From Bradyrhizobium algeriense (GTDB lineage Bacteria > Pseudomonadota > Alphaproteobacteria > Rhizobiales > Xanthobacteraceae): DNA of 35,929 nt. The notes under the pieces are model-generated. The model did not search any database. It worked only from the letters and a program-made list of their open reading frames with translations, and was not told where the DNA came from. Location: positions 1 to 35,929 of the forward strand of contig NZ_PYCN01000046.1 of the NCBI RefSeq assembly GCF_003062295.1, written 5' to 3'. Positions 22,889 to 31,292 of the stretch are shown here, in pieces. Within the stretch, counting starts at the first letter, position 1. The number at the start of each line of letters is the position of its first letter. The translations under genes and the position numbers were made by a program.

Positions 22889-23248
22889 ATGGCAACACCT
22901 CCCCGGAAACCTGGTGGCGGCAAAGCTGGCGGTCCGCCGCCAGCCGCCCATCGCCCGCAAGCAGCCGGTCGACCGCCAGCCGCCGAGCCTCCGCCAGCCG
23001 CCGATCGTCCGGTCAAGCTGCAAGCAGTGGACGCATCGCGTCCGGAGATTGCAACTTATACCGCCCCGACATCGTCGACCTACACGATCCCTCCGCAGGG
23101 TCCCGGCGCTCCAACCCGGCTTCGGTATGATGGCGGGCCGGCGTCGGAAGAACGGCTCAATACGGCGATGAAGGCATTGCTCGATCCGGTGGCGCGAACA
23201 AGTTCCAGCCGGGTCTATTCGGGACAAGCCCGCAACTGGCGCCGTTGA
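22889..23248 (+). CDS. Proline-rich hypothetical protein (119 aa) with a YDG motif, in the peptide cluster
   Basis: A 119-aa product. AAGGAG lies 9 nt before the ATG. Residues 1-48 are a low-complexity Pro/Ala/Gly/Lys stretch. Then come VKLQAVDASRPEIATYTAPT, quasi-repeated TYTxP units (TYTAPTSS, TYTIPPQ), and R-Y-D-G-G (TAT-GAT-GGC at 23126-23134). It ends in a helical segment (SEERLNTAMKALLDPVART) and a basic tail. No Cys is present. Cyanobactin precursors carry A/S-Y-D-G after each core, so the YDG may be a protease recognition site, but a three-residue match can be chance. It sits between the 55-aa gene and the methyltransferase gene, in the same operon. It is not recognised as any named family. 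Confidence 0.7.
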   Translation: MATPPRKPGGGKAGGPPPAAHRPQAAGRPPAAEPPPAADRPVKLQAVDASRPEIATYTAPTSSTYTIPPQGPGAPTRLRYDGGPASEERLNTAMKALLDPVARTSSSRVYSGQARNWRR

Positions 23249-23281
23249 GAGACGCGTGGACCGCAAGCTACGGGATGACAA

Positions 23282-23971
23282 ATGAGCATCGGCCGGCATC
23301 CTACCCACCTCAGCCCCCTGACGCGCGCGATGTCCTCATTCGCGGGCATCGGGGTGCTTCTGTTCATGACGGCTGGCACCGTGCAATGGTTGGGTGCATG
23401 GGTTTTCCTTTTCGAGATCGGCATTGGCGGCCTCGTCACCGAATCGTGGCTGGCAAGGCGTGATCCCGAACTTCTGGCCGAACGCCGTTCGACGCGCGGG
23501 CAGGTCGGCTGGGACAGGATGCTGACGACGATCATTCCGCTGCTTTGGCTCGGCTGGCTTCCCCTGATGGCGCTCGATGCCGCACGGTTTCAATGGTCGT
23601 CGGTTCCTGGCTGGCTGCAATGCATCGGTGCAATAATCCTCGCCGCGTCATTTTCTCTCGTTTATCTCACCTATCGGGAGAACAGCTACGCCGCACCCGT
23701 TGTGAAGATCCAGCGCGAACGAGGACACACGGCGATCACGACCGGCCCCTACGAGTATGTCCGGCATCCGATCTACGCGAGCGGGCTGCTGTCCTATCTC
23801 GGCACGCCACTGTTGCTGGGGTCCTGGTATGGTCTTGCCATCGTACCGGTCATGGCAGTCCTGCTTGCTTTTCGTGCCGTCATGGAGGAGCGGATGCTCA
23901 AAGCCGAGCTTGACGGCTATCTCGAATATTCCGCCCGTGTCCGCTACCGCCTCCTGCCCATGGTCTGGTAG
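23282..23971 (+). CDS. Isoprenylcysteine carboxyl methyltransferase (ICMT)-family membrane enzyme
   Basis: A 229-aa integral membrane protein with about five hydrophobic segments (near 17-37, 43-60, 85-105, 112-132 and 170-200). The ICMT/PEMT-type SAM-binding signature is present: GPYEYVRHPIYASGLL, then EERMLKAELDGYLEYSARVRYRLLP. Family members methylate carboxyl groups or lipids at the membrane. GGGA lies 7 nt before the ATG. It is 33 nt after the Pro-rich gene and closes the operon. In this context it may methylate the C-terminus of a cluster peptide, but no CaaX-type Cys box is seen in the three small proteins, so prenyl-Cys methylation is unlikely. Confidence 0.85.
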   Translation: MSIGRHPTHLSPLTRAMSSFAGIGVLLFMTAGTVQWLGAWVFLFEIGIGGLVTESWLARRDPELLAERRSTRGQVGWDRMLTTIIPLLWLGWLPLMALDAARFQWSSVPGWLQCIGAIILAASFSLVYLTYRENSYAAPVVKIQRERGHTAITTGPYEYVRHPIYASGLLSYLGTPLLLGSWYGLAIVPVMAVLLAFRAVMEERMLKAELDGYLEYSARVRYRLLPMVW

Positions 23972-24127
23972 GCCGCCCCAATCTCCCGTAAACGACGGCG
24001 CCGAAGAGCTCCTCGGTGGCTTGCCGCGATCCTGAGAATGCCAATAATGGGAACGTGCGTTCTCCCTGTTACCGGCAATGCGTCCGGGTACTGAGGCGAA
24101 GCCGTCACTTCGCATAGGCAGGGCATA

Positions 24128-24760
24128 ATGATCGAGGCAGTGATCTGGGATTTCGGCGGCGTGCTGACCACCTCGCCGTTCGAGGCATTTGCGCGGTATG
24201 AGACCGAGCGCGGGCTGCCCGCCGACATCATCCGGCGCACCAACGCCGCCAACCACCTGGAAAACGCCTGGGCCAAGTTCGAGCGCGCCGAGGTCGATAT
24301 CGAAGCGTTCGACGAATTGTTCGCGGCCGAATCGCTGGCCTTGGGCGCGGCGGTTCGCGGCAAGGACGTGCTGCCGCTGCTGTCGGGCGATCTGCGGCCC
24401 GAGATGGTCGAGGCGCTCAAGCGCGTGAAGGCGCAGTTCAAGACCGGCTGCATCACCAACAACCTTCCCGCCAACGCCATCGGCAGCCACAGCGGCCGCA
24501 AGCTCTACGTCGCCGAGGTAATGGCGCTGTTCGACCATGTCATCGAATCCGCAAAGATCGGCTTGCGCAAGCCCGACCCGCGCATCTACCGGATTATGGT
24601 CGAGACGCTGAAGGTCGATCCCAAGAACTGCGTCTATCTCGACGACCTCGGCGTCAATCTGAAGCCGGCGCGTGAGATGGGGATGACCACGATCAAGGTG
24701 GTCAATGCGGCGCAGGCGATTAACGAGCTGGAAGCTGCTACCGGGCTGGCATTGCGCTAG
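24128..24760 (+). CDS. HAD-superfamily hydrolase (subfamily IA, epoxide-hydrolase N-domain/YihX-like)
   Basis: A 210-aa cytosolic hydrolase. HAD motif I is WDFGGVL, with nucleophile D8 but Gly in place of the usual second Asp (D-x-G), as in YihX- and ACAD10-like members. Motif II is CITNN, motif III the Lys in KIGLRKPDPRIY, and motif IV VYLDDLGVN. A helical cap lies at ~15-95. Substrates in this branch are small phosphates such as sugar phosphates; the lost second Asp raises doubt about ordinary phosphatase chemistry. The ribosome site is weak (GCAGGG). It is 156 bp after the peptide operon, and I see no link to it. Confidence 0.87.
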   Translation: MIEAVIWDFGGVLTTSPFEAFARYETERGLPADIIRRTNAANHLENAWAKFERAEVDIEAFDELFAAESLALGAAVRGKDVLPLLSGDLRPEMVEALKRVKAQFKTGCITNNLPANAIGSHSGRKLYVAEVMALFDHVIESAKIGLRKPDPRIYRIMVETLKVDPKNCVYLDDLGVNLKPAREMGMTTIKVVNAAQAINELEAATGLALR

Positions 24761-24867
24761 ACGGAAAATGGCGGAATTTGCCGCCGCCCATGTCCAAACG
24801 ACGCTTGTTCTTTGCCGGGAACGCAGGCAGAACACTCTGAAATCCATCGAATTCGGAGTTGAAACCC

Positions 24868-25815
24868 GTGGCTGATATCAGGCCGTCGGCCTCGATCGAG
24901 GCAGTGGAAAGCGGTCTTGCGGCGCAAGGCTATATTGCGAGCCGCCAGATCGCGACCGCGGTCTATCTGGCGCAGCAGATCGAAAAACCCATCCTGGTCG
25001 AAGGCCCCGCCGGCGTCGGCAAGACGGAACTTGCGAAAGCGATCGCCGCCTGGCGCGGCATGAAGATGATCCGACTGCAATGCTATGAGGGGCTCGACGA
25101 AGCCAAGGCGCTTTACGAGTGGAAATACGCAAAACAGCTTCTGTACACGCAGATCCTGAAGGACAAGCTCGGCGAAGTCCTCGGCGGCGCTCCGACGCTG
25201 GAAGCGGCGCTCAATCAGCTTCACGATTTCGGCGATGTGTTCTTCTCCAAGGAATTCGTCGAGCCGCGGCCGTTGCTGCAGGCGCTGGAGCAGCCGGCTG
25301 GCTGCGTATTGCTGATCGACGAAATCGACAAGTCGGACGCCGAGTTCGAATCGCTGCTGCTGGAAATTCTCAGTGATTTCCAGGTGACGATTCCCGAACT
25401 CGGAACAGTCGTCGCTGTCGCGCCACCGACCGTGATCCTGACCTCGAACAGCGAGCGCGATCTCGGCGACGCGCTGAAGCGGCGCTGCCTGCATTTGCAC
25501 ATCGGCTTCCCCGAACAGAGACTGGAAGAGCGGATCGTCGAGAGTCGCGTGCCCGGTATTTCGCAGACGCTGCGCAAGCAGATGGTGGGCTTCATTCACG
25601 AGGTTCGCACGCTCGACCTGAAAAAACTGCCGTCAGTCAGCGAGGCCATCGACTGGGCGCGTGTGCTGGTGCTGCTGCAGGCTTCCGAGCTTGGCCACGA
25701 GATGGTCAAGGACACGCTGAACGTCCTCCTGAAATACGAGGCGGATATCGAGGCCACCATGCCTCAGGTCTCCACCTTCATCGCCAAGGCCTCGCGTCAG
25801 AACGTCTTCGGATAG
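24868..25815 (+). CDS. MoxR-family AAA+ ATPase (CoxD-like)
   Basis: A 315-aa AAA+ protein. Walker A is GPAGVGKTELAKA, Walker B CVLLIDEIDKSD, sensor 1 the TSNSERDL region, and the C-terminal lid region follows. MoxR proteins act with vWA partners as chaperones that mature or insert metal cofactors; CoxD of CO dehydrogenase is the closest well-studied case. The partner is the next gene, 7 nt downstream. The start is GTG at 24868 with GGAG 9 nt upstream; a TTG three codons earlier would overlap that site. It is cytosolic. Confidence 0.88.
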   Translation: MADIRPSASIEAVESGLAAQGYIASRQIATAVYLAQQIEKPILVEGPAGVGKTELAKAIAAWRGMKMIRLQCYEGLDEAKALYEWKYAKQLLYTQILKDKLGEVLGGAPTLEAALNQLHDFGDVFFSKEFVEPRPLLQALEQPAGCVLLIDEIDKSDAEFESLLLEILSDFQVTIPELGTVVAVAPPTVILTSNSERDLGDALKRRCLHLHIGFPEQRLEERIVESRVPGISQTLRKQMVGFIHEVRTLDLKKLPSVSEAIDWARVLVLLQASELGHEMVKDTLNVLLKYEADIEATMPQVSTFIAKASRQNVFG

Positions 25816-25822
25816 ACAGGGG

Positions 25823-27196
25823 ATGAGAGAGAACCTGCATCGCTTCTTTCGTGCGGCGCGGGGCGCGGGGGTGAGACTCTCGCCGGCCGAAAGCATCGAC
25901 GCGATGCGCGCCGTCTCCAAGGTCGGCTTTGCCGACCGGACGGTCCTGCGCGATACCTTCCTCTTGACGCTGGCCAAGACGCAGGATGAGAAGAAGGCGC
26001 TTGGCGACTGTTTTGATCTGTTCTTCGATCAGCCGGAGCCACAATCTCCGCCCGAAGACGGCAGGGCCGACGAAGAGCACCAATCGGGATCCAGTCCCTC
26101 ATCCGATCCGTCTGATGACGCCAGCGGCGGCGAGCAGGCCGAGGGGCTTGGCCAGCTCGCCCAGATGCTGCTGGCGCAGGATCGCAACCAGATTTCGGCA
26201 GCCATTGCCAATGCGGCGAACGCGGCCTCGCTGTCCGACATCCGCTATTTCACGCAACGCGGTATCTTCTCAGGCCGCATCCTCGACCGGATGGGCATCG
26301 AGCGCCTGCGCGACGATCTCGACAATCTCGCCGCGACCAACCCTGCCTTGGCGGAGCGGCTGACCAATGCGCTGGACGGGCTGCGCGGCACGGTCCGCGA
26401 CACCGTCTCGCAGGCGCTGATGCTGTACGGGCGCGAGGAAGCGGAAAATCTGCGTAGCGAAATTTTGCGCAACGCGCCGCTGTCGCGGATCGAGCCGCGG
26501 CAGGTCGAGCAGATGCGCCATCTCATCCGCCAGATCGCCCGCCGCCTGCGCGAGCGCTACTCCAAGCCGCGCAAGCGCCAGCGCCGCGGCCATCTCGACG
26601 TGCGCCGCACCATCCGCCGCAACGCCGCCTGGGGCGGGGTGCCGTTTCTCACCGCCTGGAAACGGCGGCACCGCGACAAGCCGAAGATCATAGCGCTCTG
26701 CGACGTCTCGGGCTCGGTGGCGCGGGTGTCCGACTTCTTCCTGCTGTTGATCCACAGCCTGCACGAGGTCGTGGACGATGTCCGCTCGTTTGCGTTTTCG
26801 GGCCACCTGATCGAGGTCAGCGACATCCTGGAATCCAAATCGCCGGAAGAGGCGATGGCCGAGATCATGTCCAAGGTCGGCTTCGGCTCGTCCGATTACG
26901 GCAATTCCTTCGACGATTTCGAGCACGGCTGGATGAGCGCGATCACCCCGCAAACCACCGTGATCGTGCTCGGCGACGCCCGCAGCAACAATCTCGATCC
27001 CCGCGCCGACATCCTTCGCCGCATCGCCGAGCGGTCGAAGCGGCTGGTGTGGCTGAATCCCGAAGGGCGCATGGCCTGGGGCTGGGGCGATTCGGAAATG
27101 CCGCGCTATTCGACCTTCTGCACTGTTGTTCGTCAATGCGCCACCGCAAAGCAGCTCGAACGCGCGGTGTCGGATGTAGTGGCGAGCTATCAGTAA
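25823..27196 (+). CDS. von Willebrand factor A domain protein, CoxE-like
   Basis: A 457-aa protein that begins 7 nt after the MoxR gene. The N-terminal helical region (~1-75) is followed by an acidic low-complexity segment (~75-110; Pro/Ser/Asp/Glu-rich), a helical basic middle (~110-280; RYSKPRKRQRRGHLDVRRTI) and the vWA domain (~285-457). The metal-ion site is D-V-S-G-S in LCDVSGSVARV, with a later T/D pair (TVIVLGDARSN). This order is that of CoxE proteins, which work with CoxD-type ATPases on molybdenum hydroxylases. The AGGGG before the ATG is unusually close (1 nt), so translation may be coupled to the upstream gene. It converges on the Moco enzyme operon, with 6 nt between stops. Confidence 0.87.
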   Translation: MRENLHRFFRAARGAGVRLSPAESIDAMRAVSKVGFADRTVLRDTFLLTLAKTQDEKKALGDCFDLFFDQPEPQSPPEDGRADEEHQSGSSPSSDPSDDASGGEQAEGLGQLAQMLLAQDRNQISAAIANAANAASLSDIRYFTQRGIFSGRILDRMGIERLRDDLDNLAATNPALAERLTNALDGLRGTVRDTVSQALMLYGREEAENLRSEILRNAPLSRIEPRQVEQMRHLIRQIARRLRERYSKPRKRQRRGHLDVRRTIRRNAAWGGVPFLTAWKRRHRDKPKIIALCDVSGSVARVSDFFLLLIHSLHEVVDDVRSFAFSGHLIEVSDILESKSPEEAMAEIMSKVGFGSSDYGNSFDDFEHGWMSAITPQTTVIVLGDARSNNLDPRADILRRIAERSKRLVWLNPEGRMAWGWGDSEMPRYSTFCTVVRQCATAKQLERAVSDVVASYQ

Positions 27197-27202
27197 GCGC
27201 CT

Positions 27203-29437
27203 TCACGCATCGATCGCCTCCTTGATGCGCTTGCGCGTCAGCGGCAAATTCCGCAGCCGTTTTCCCGTGGCATTGGCAATGGCGTTTGCAATCGATGCCG
27301 CCGCCGGCCCCTGCCCGGTTTCACCACTGCCGAGGAACGGCTGCCCCGGCCGGTCGATGATGTGAACCTCGATGCTGTCAGGCACGGCATCGAAACGCAG
27401 GATCGGATAGGTCTGCCAGTCGATGCTGGTGATCCTGGTATCGTCGAAGGTAACGCTTTCGTACAATGTCCAGCTCATCGACTGCACGATTGCGCCTTCG
27501 ATCTGGTTGATCAACCCGTCCGGATTGACCACCTGTCCGCTGTCGACCGCCGCCACCGCGCGGACCAGACGTGGACGGCCGGTCTCCCGATTAACCTCAA
27601 CCTCGGAAGCAATGGCGCAATAGGCCGCCAGATTCTTGTAACGCGCAAAGGCAAAGCCGAAGCCGCGATCCCGCGGCGCTTTCTGGCCGCTCTTCCATCC
27701 GAAACCCAGCGCCGCCTTTTCGATCACGGCCCGGCCACGCTGGTCCTCAAGATGTTTCAAACGGAATTCGACGGGGTCGGCATCGGCGAGGCTTGCGAGC
27801 TCGTCCATGAAGCTTTCGATCGAAAACACGTTGTGATAGGCCCCCAGCGCGCGCATCGCCGAAATCCGGAGCGGCATCGCCGGGATGAAGTGGTGCACTA
27901 CCTGCGCGTTGGGAAACGTGTAAATCGGGATTGCGTTGCGATCACCGCCGCCTTCCGGCAGCGGCAATGGCCTCGGAGCAGGCACGGCAAAGGGTTGCGC
28001 CATGTGCTGCGCCGCCAGCATCGATCCGGCGCCGCCCGGCCGCATCGAGTGCGTATTGCTCCAGACATCGAAATGCCAGTCGGCGATCTTGCCATTGCCG
28101 TCGAGCGAGGCCTTGAGTTTCGTCACCATCGCCGGGCCGAACGGCTCCCAGGCATGTTCCTGTTCGCGCATCCATTGCACGCGAACGGGGCGGCCGGGCA
28201 ATGCGCGAGCGATCAGCGCGGCGTCGGCCGCGGCATCGTCGGCGCCATTGTGGCCATAGCAGCCGGAGCCTTCGACATGGATCAGGCGAACGCTGGCCGG
28301 AGGCATGCGCAACATTTCCGCGATGCCCTGACGATCGGGATAGACGCCTTGCGTATGCGTCCATACCGTCATCGCGCCATCGATCAATTGCGCCACGGCA
28401 CAAGACGGACCGATCGATCCGTGCGCCTGATAGGGCCGTGTGTAGATCGCTTCGATAGTTTTCTCACCCGTGGCCTGCGAATTGCCTCGCTCGAAAATCG
28501 TCGAGGTCTGCGCAGGCAGGCTGGTCAACACTGCTAGCAGGTCGTCCTGCTTTGGCAGGCGTGCGGTCTCCTGCCACTTCGCGGCAGTGGCAAGCGCATT
28601 CATCGCCTTGATCGACTGGAATTCCTTTTCCGCGACCACCGCAAGGAAATTGCCGTCACGCACCACCTTGACGACGCCGGGCAGCTTCTCCACAGCGGCG
28701 GTATCGCATTCCGTCAGTTGCGCGCCATAGCTCGGCGGCCGCACGATGCGGGCGTGCACCATCCCGGGCAATCGCATGTCCTGAACATAGGCCGCACCGC
28801 CGGCGACCTTGGCGGGGATATCGACGCGCGGCACAGGCCGGCCAATGACCTTGAATGTCGCGGGGTCCTTCAGTTTCGACTTCGGCTGCGCCTGGACATG
28901 CAGCATATCGTCCCGGACGAGTTCACCATACGACAGACGTTTACCGTCAGGTGCGATCACCGCACCGTCTCCTGTCCGCAGATTCTCGACCGGCAGTCCA
29001 AGCCGCCCTGCTGCTTCTGCAAGCAGCAGTTCGCGCGCCTGCGCCGCCGCATTCTGGATCGCGGTGCCGCTGTCCTTCATGGAGTTACTGCCCGCCGTAT
29101 AACCCTCGTTCGCGGTCAGTCGCGTGTCCGCCGTCGTCACCTTGAGAGATTCAAAGGCCACGTCGAGCTCCTCAGCCGCGATCTGCTGAAACCCCGTCTT
29201 GAAGCCCTGACCGAGTTCGGCCTTGCCCGTGAACACCTCAATATTGCCATTGGCGTCGATGCGGATCCACGCGTCGAGATAGGGCGAATTTTTCAAGCTG
29301 CCGGGCGGGCTCGGTGCGGGAGCTGCTGTGGACGCGCCTTGCTGCTGCGCCAAAGCGCCTGACAACGAGAAGCTGACAATCAGCGCGCCGCCGCCTGCCA
29401 GCACGCGACGGCGATCGATCATCGCGGGGGCGTTCAT
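27203..29437 (-). CDS. Xanthine dehydrogenase-family molybdopterin-binding large subunit (IorB/NicB/aldehyde dehydrogenase-like)
   Basis: A 744-aa catalytic subunit. The N-terminus has a twin-arginine signal (MIDRRRVLAGGGALIVSFSLSG), so the folded enzyme is exported by Tat. The mature part shows the Moco-binding repeats of the isoquinoline 1-oxidoreductase/aldehyde dehydrogenase branch, including the catalytic Glu motif GSGETGQGP near the C-terminus. It hydroxylates or oxidises an N-heterocycle or aldehyde, with electrons passing via the 2Fe-2S subunit to cytochrome c. Its ATG overlaps the stop of the 2Fe-2S gene (ATGA), and AGGAGGG is 5 nt upstream. Substrate not determined. Confidence 0.9.
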   Translation of the reverse strand: MNAPAMIDRRRVLAGGGALIVSFSLSGALAQQQGASTAAPAPSPPGSLKNSPYLDAWIRIDANGNIEVFTGKAELGQGFKTGFQQIAAEELDVAFESLKVTTADTRLTANEGYTAGSNSMKDSGTAIQNAAAQARELLLAEAAGRLGLPVENLRTGDGAVIAPDGKRLSYGELVRDDMLHVQAQPKSKLKDPATFKVIGRPVPRVDIPAKVAGGAAYVQDMRLPGMVHARIVRPPSYGAQLTECDTAAVEKLPGVVKVVRDGNFLAVVAEKEFQSIKAMNALATAAKWQETARLPKQDDLLAVLTSLPAQTSTIFERGNSQATGEKTIEAIYTRPYQAHGSIGPSCAVAQLIDGAMTVWTHTQGVYPDRQGIAEMLRMPPASVRLIHVEGSGCYGHNGADDAAADAALIARALPGRPVRVQWMREQEHAWEPFGPAMVTKLKASLDGNGKIADWHFDVWSNTHSMRPGGAGSMLAAQHMAQPFAVPAPRPLPLPEGGGDRNAIPIYTFPNAQVVHHFIPAMPLRISAMRALGAYHNVFSIESFMDELASLADADPVEFRLKHLEDQRGRAVIEKAALGFGWKSGQKAPRDRGFGFAFARYKNLAAYCAIASEVEVNRETGRPRLVRAVAAVDSGQVVNPDGLINQIEGAIVQSMSWTLYESVTFDDTRITSIDWQTYPILRFDAVPDSIEVHIIDRPGQPFLGSGETGQGPAAASIANAIANATGKRLRNLPLTRKRIKEAIDA

Positions 29438-29931
29438 CGGGCCCTCCTGTCGGCCGTCGACGACGCATCCGCGCTGTCCATCAGCCTCGCCGCGCGACGC
29501 ACCGCGCGCAGGATGCGCATGTGGGTGCCGCAACGACATAGATGAGGCTCAAGCTCGGAGCTGATCTGTTCATTGGTCGGCCTGGAATTTCTCTGCAGAA
29601 GGGCCTGCGCCCGCATCATGATTCCGGCGATGCAGTAACCGCATTGCGCTGCCTGCTCTTCCATAAAGGCGCGCTGGATCGGCGCGGGCTCCGACGCCGT
29701 GCCGAGGCCCTCGAGCGTCGTTACCTGCTTGCCTTCCAGCAAAATCATCGGCGTCACGCAGGAGAGCACGGCCTTGCCGTCGACGATCACCGTGCAGGAG
29801 CCGCATTGGCCGAGGCCACAGCCGAATTTGGCGGCGTTGAGCTTGATGTCTTCGCGCAGCACATAGAGCAACGGCGTATCCGGATCGGCTTCCACCTGAT
29901 GCTCCCGACCGTTGACCTTCAATGTCATCAT
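29434..29931 (-). CDS. [2Fe-2S] small subunit of the molybdenum hydroxylase (IorA/NicA-like)
   Basis: A 165-aa ferredoxin-like subunit. The plant-type cluster is bound by C38, C43, C46 and C58 (GCGLGQCGSC...LSC). The second cluster is in the helical domain at C96, C99, C131 and C133 (QCGYC...LCRCG). It carries electrons from Moco to the cytochrome and has no signal peptide, so it would ride out with the Tat-exported large subunit. A second ATG follows immediately (29928). Its start overlaps the stop of the cytochrome gene by an ATGA, and its own stop overlaps the next start in the same way, so the three are translationally coupled. Confidence 0.93.
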   Translation of the reverse strand: MMTLKVNGREHQVEADPDTPLLYVLREDIKLNAAKFGCGLGQCGSCTVIVDGKAVLSCVTPMILLEGKQVTTLEGLGTASEPAPIQRAFMEEQAAQCGYCIAGIMMRAQALLQRNSRPTNEQISSELEPHLCRCGTHMRILRAVRRAARLMDSADASSTADRRAR

Positions 29932-31292
29932 GGCTTTTCTCGCTGCTTAGGATCGACGGGCGCGCTGCGCGGCGCGGGCGATGTCTGGAGAAATGCAGTC
30001 TGCGCACCGCGTGCATCTTGAACCGTCTTTTCAACGCCAGACCATGGTGGTTGGTTGCTGAACCGCGCGCGCAGATAGTTCAACAAGGCCGAAACCTGCG
30101 CATCGGTCATGCTGGCGGCAAATCCGGGCATGATCGGGCTGCGTTCGCCTTCGATGGCCTGGACGCCGGACAGCACGATATTGGCGAGATTGCGCGGATC
30201 GGGGCTGGCGATCGCGGTACTGAGCGCCAGATTGACCCCGCCATAAGGCAGCGGCCGTCCACTCGCGTGGCATGACGCGCAGGCAGCCGCGTAAATCGAC
30301 GCCCCGGCCGCATTGGTTTGGGAAGCAGGGACCGAAGATGCTTTGGCTTGTTCCAGCGCGGCCTCGCCCTGGCGTTTGCGATCCGGCGTCGGCGTTCCCG
30401 ATACGCCGGCCATGTAGACCGCGATCGCGCGGACGTCGCTTGACGGAACCGAGGACAGATTACTGACCACCTCCGCCATCGGCCCGCGCGCCGTGCCGTG
30501 GTCGGGGTGCCAGCCGTCGCGCAAATAGGCGAACAGGGCCTCAGCATCCCAGGGCACCGGCGCGTGGGACCGATCGTTGAGCGCATAGGCGTGCCAGTTG
30601 TCGACATCGCCGCCGGCAAATTGCGCGCTGCTGCGTTCAGCACCCAGCGCATTGCGTGGCGTGTGGCAGGCGCCGCAATGCGCCAACCCCTCGACTAGAT
30701 AAGCGCCGCGGTTCCACTCGGCGCTTTGCTTGGGATCAGGCTGATAGGTGCCGTGACGAAGGAAAAGCAATTTCCATCCGGCGATGGCGAACCGCTGGTT
30801 GAACGGGAAGGAAAGCCGGTTTTCGCGCGCCGGCGCGCGGACGGGCTGCCGCGTCATCAGGAACGCATAGAGTGCCCGGTCATCCTCGTCGCTGACATTG
30901 GTGAAGTGGTCGTATGGGAATGTCGGATAAAGGTGCTGCCCTTCACGATTGACGCCGGAGCGCATCGCGCGCTGAAACGCGGCTTCCGACCATCGCCCGA
31001 TTCCCGTCTCCGCATCCGGCGTGATGTTCGAGGAGAAGATCGTGCCGAACGGGGTCGGCACCGGCAGACCGCCGGCAAAGTTCTTAGCCCCGCGCACGGT
31101 ATGGCAATTGCTGCAATTGCCGATCGCCGCCAGGTCGCGACCTTTTTTGACGAGGGCGGCATCGAAGGCCAGCGGCCCGGGAGGCTCGACCGCCGCAATC
31201 GCCGGGCGCCACACGGTTGCAAAGGCAGCCGCCGCGCCGCCAAGCAGCACGACGGCAACGATGCTGGCGACAATTCGGGACGGTCCCGTCAT
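29928..31292 (-). CDS. Tri-haem cytochrome c subunit of the dehydrogenase
   Basis: A 454-aa protein with an N-terminal signal or anchor helix (SIVAVVLLGGAAAAFATVW) and three haem c sites: C60-S-N-C-H64, C206-G-A-C-H210 and C338-A-S-C-H342. This is the layout of the three-haem cytochromes of membrane dehydrogenases, which pass electrons to the respiratory chain. AAGGG is 5 nt before the ATG. It is the first gene of the coupled cytochrome c - 2Fe-2S - Moco operon. The order matches nicotinate- and aldehyde-dehydrogenase-like systems. An open frame to 31721 upstream is not protein-like. Confidence 0.9.
   Translation of the reverse strand: MTGPSRIVASIVAVVLLGGAAAAFATVWRPAIAAVEPPGPLAFDAALVKKGRDLAAIGNCSNCHTVRGAKNFAGGLPVPTPFGTIFSSNITPDAETGIGRWSEAAFQRAMRSGVNREGQHLYPTFPYDHFTNVSDEDDRALYAFLMTRQPVRAPARENRLSFPFNQRFAIAGWKLLFLRHGTYQPDPKQSAEWNRGAYLVEGLAHCGACHTPRNALGAERSSAQFAGGDVDNWHAYALNDRSHAPVPWDAEALFAYLRDGWHPDHGTARGPMAEVVSNLSSVPSSDVRAIAVYMAGVSGTPTPDRKRQGEAALEQAKASSVPASQTNAAGASIYAAACASCHASGRPLPYGGVNLALSTAIASPDPRNLANIVLSGVQAIEGERSPIMPGFAASMTDAQVSALLNYLRARFSNQPPWSGVEKTVQDARGAQTAFLQTSPAPRSAPVDPKQREKP

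Noticed and set aside
27362..28537. A 391-codon plus-strand frame inside the Moco subunit gene
   Set aside because: Shadow frame: the minus strand encodes a coherent Tat-exported enzyme with family motifs, and the plus-strand product has none.
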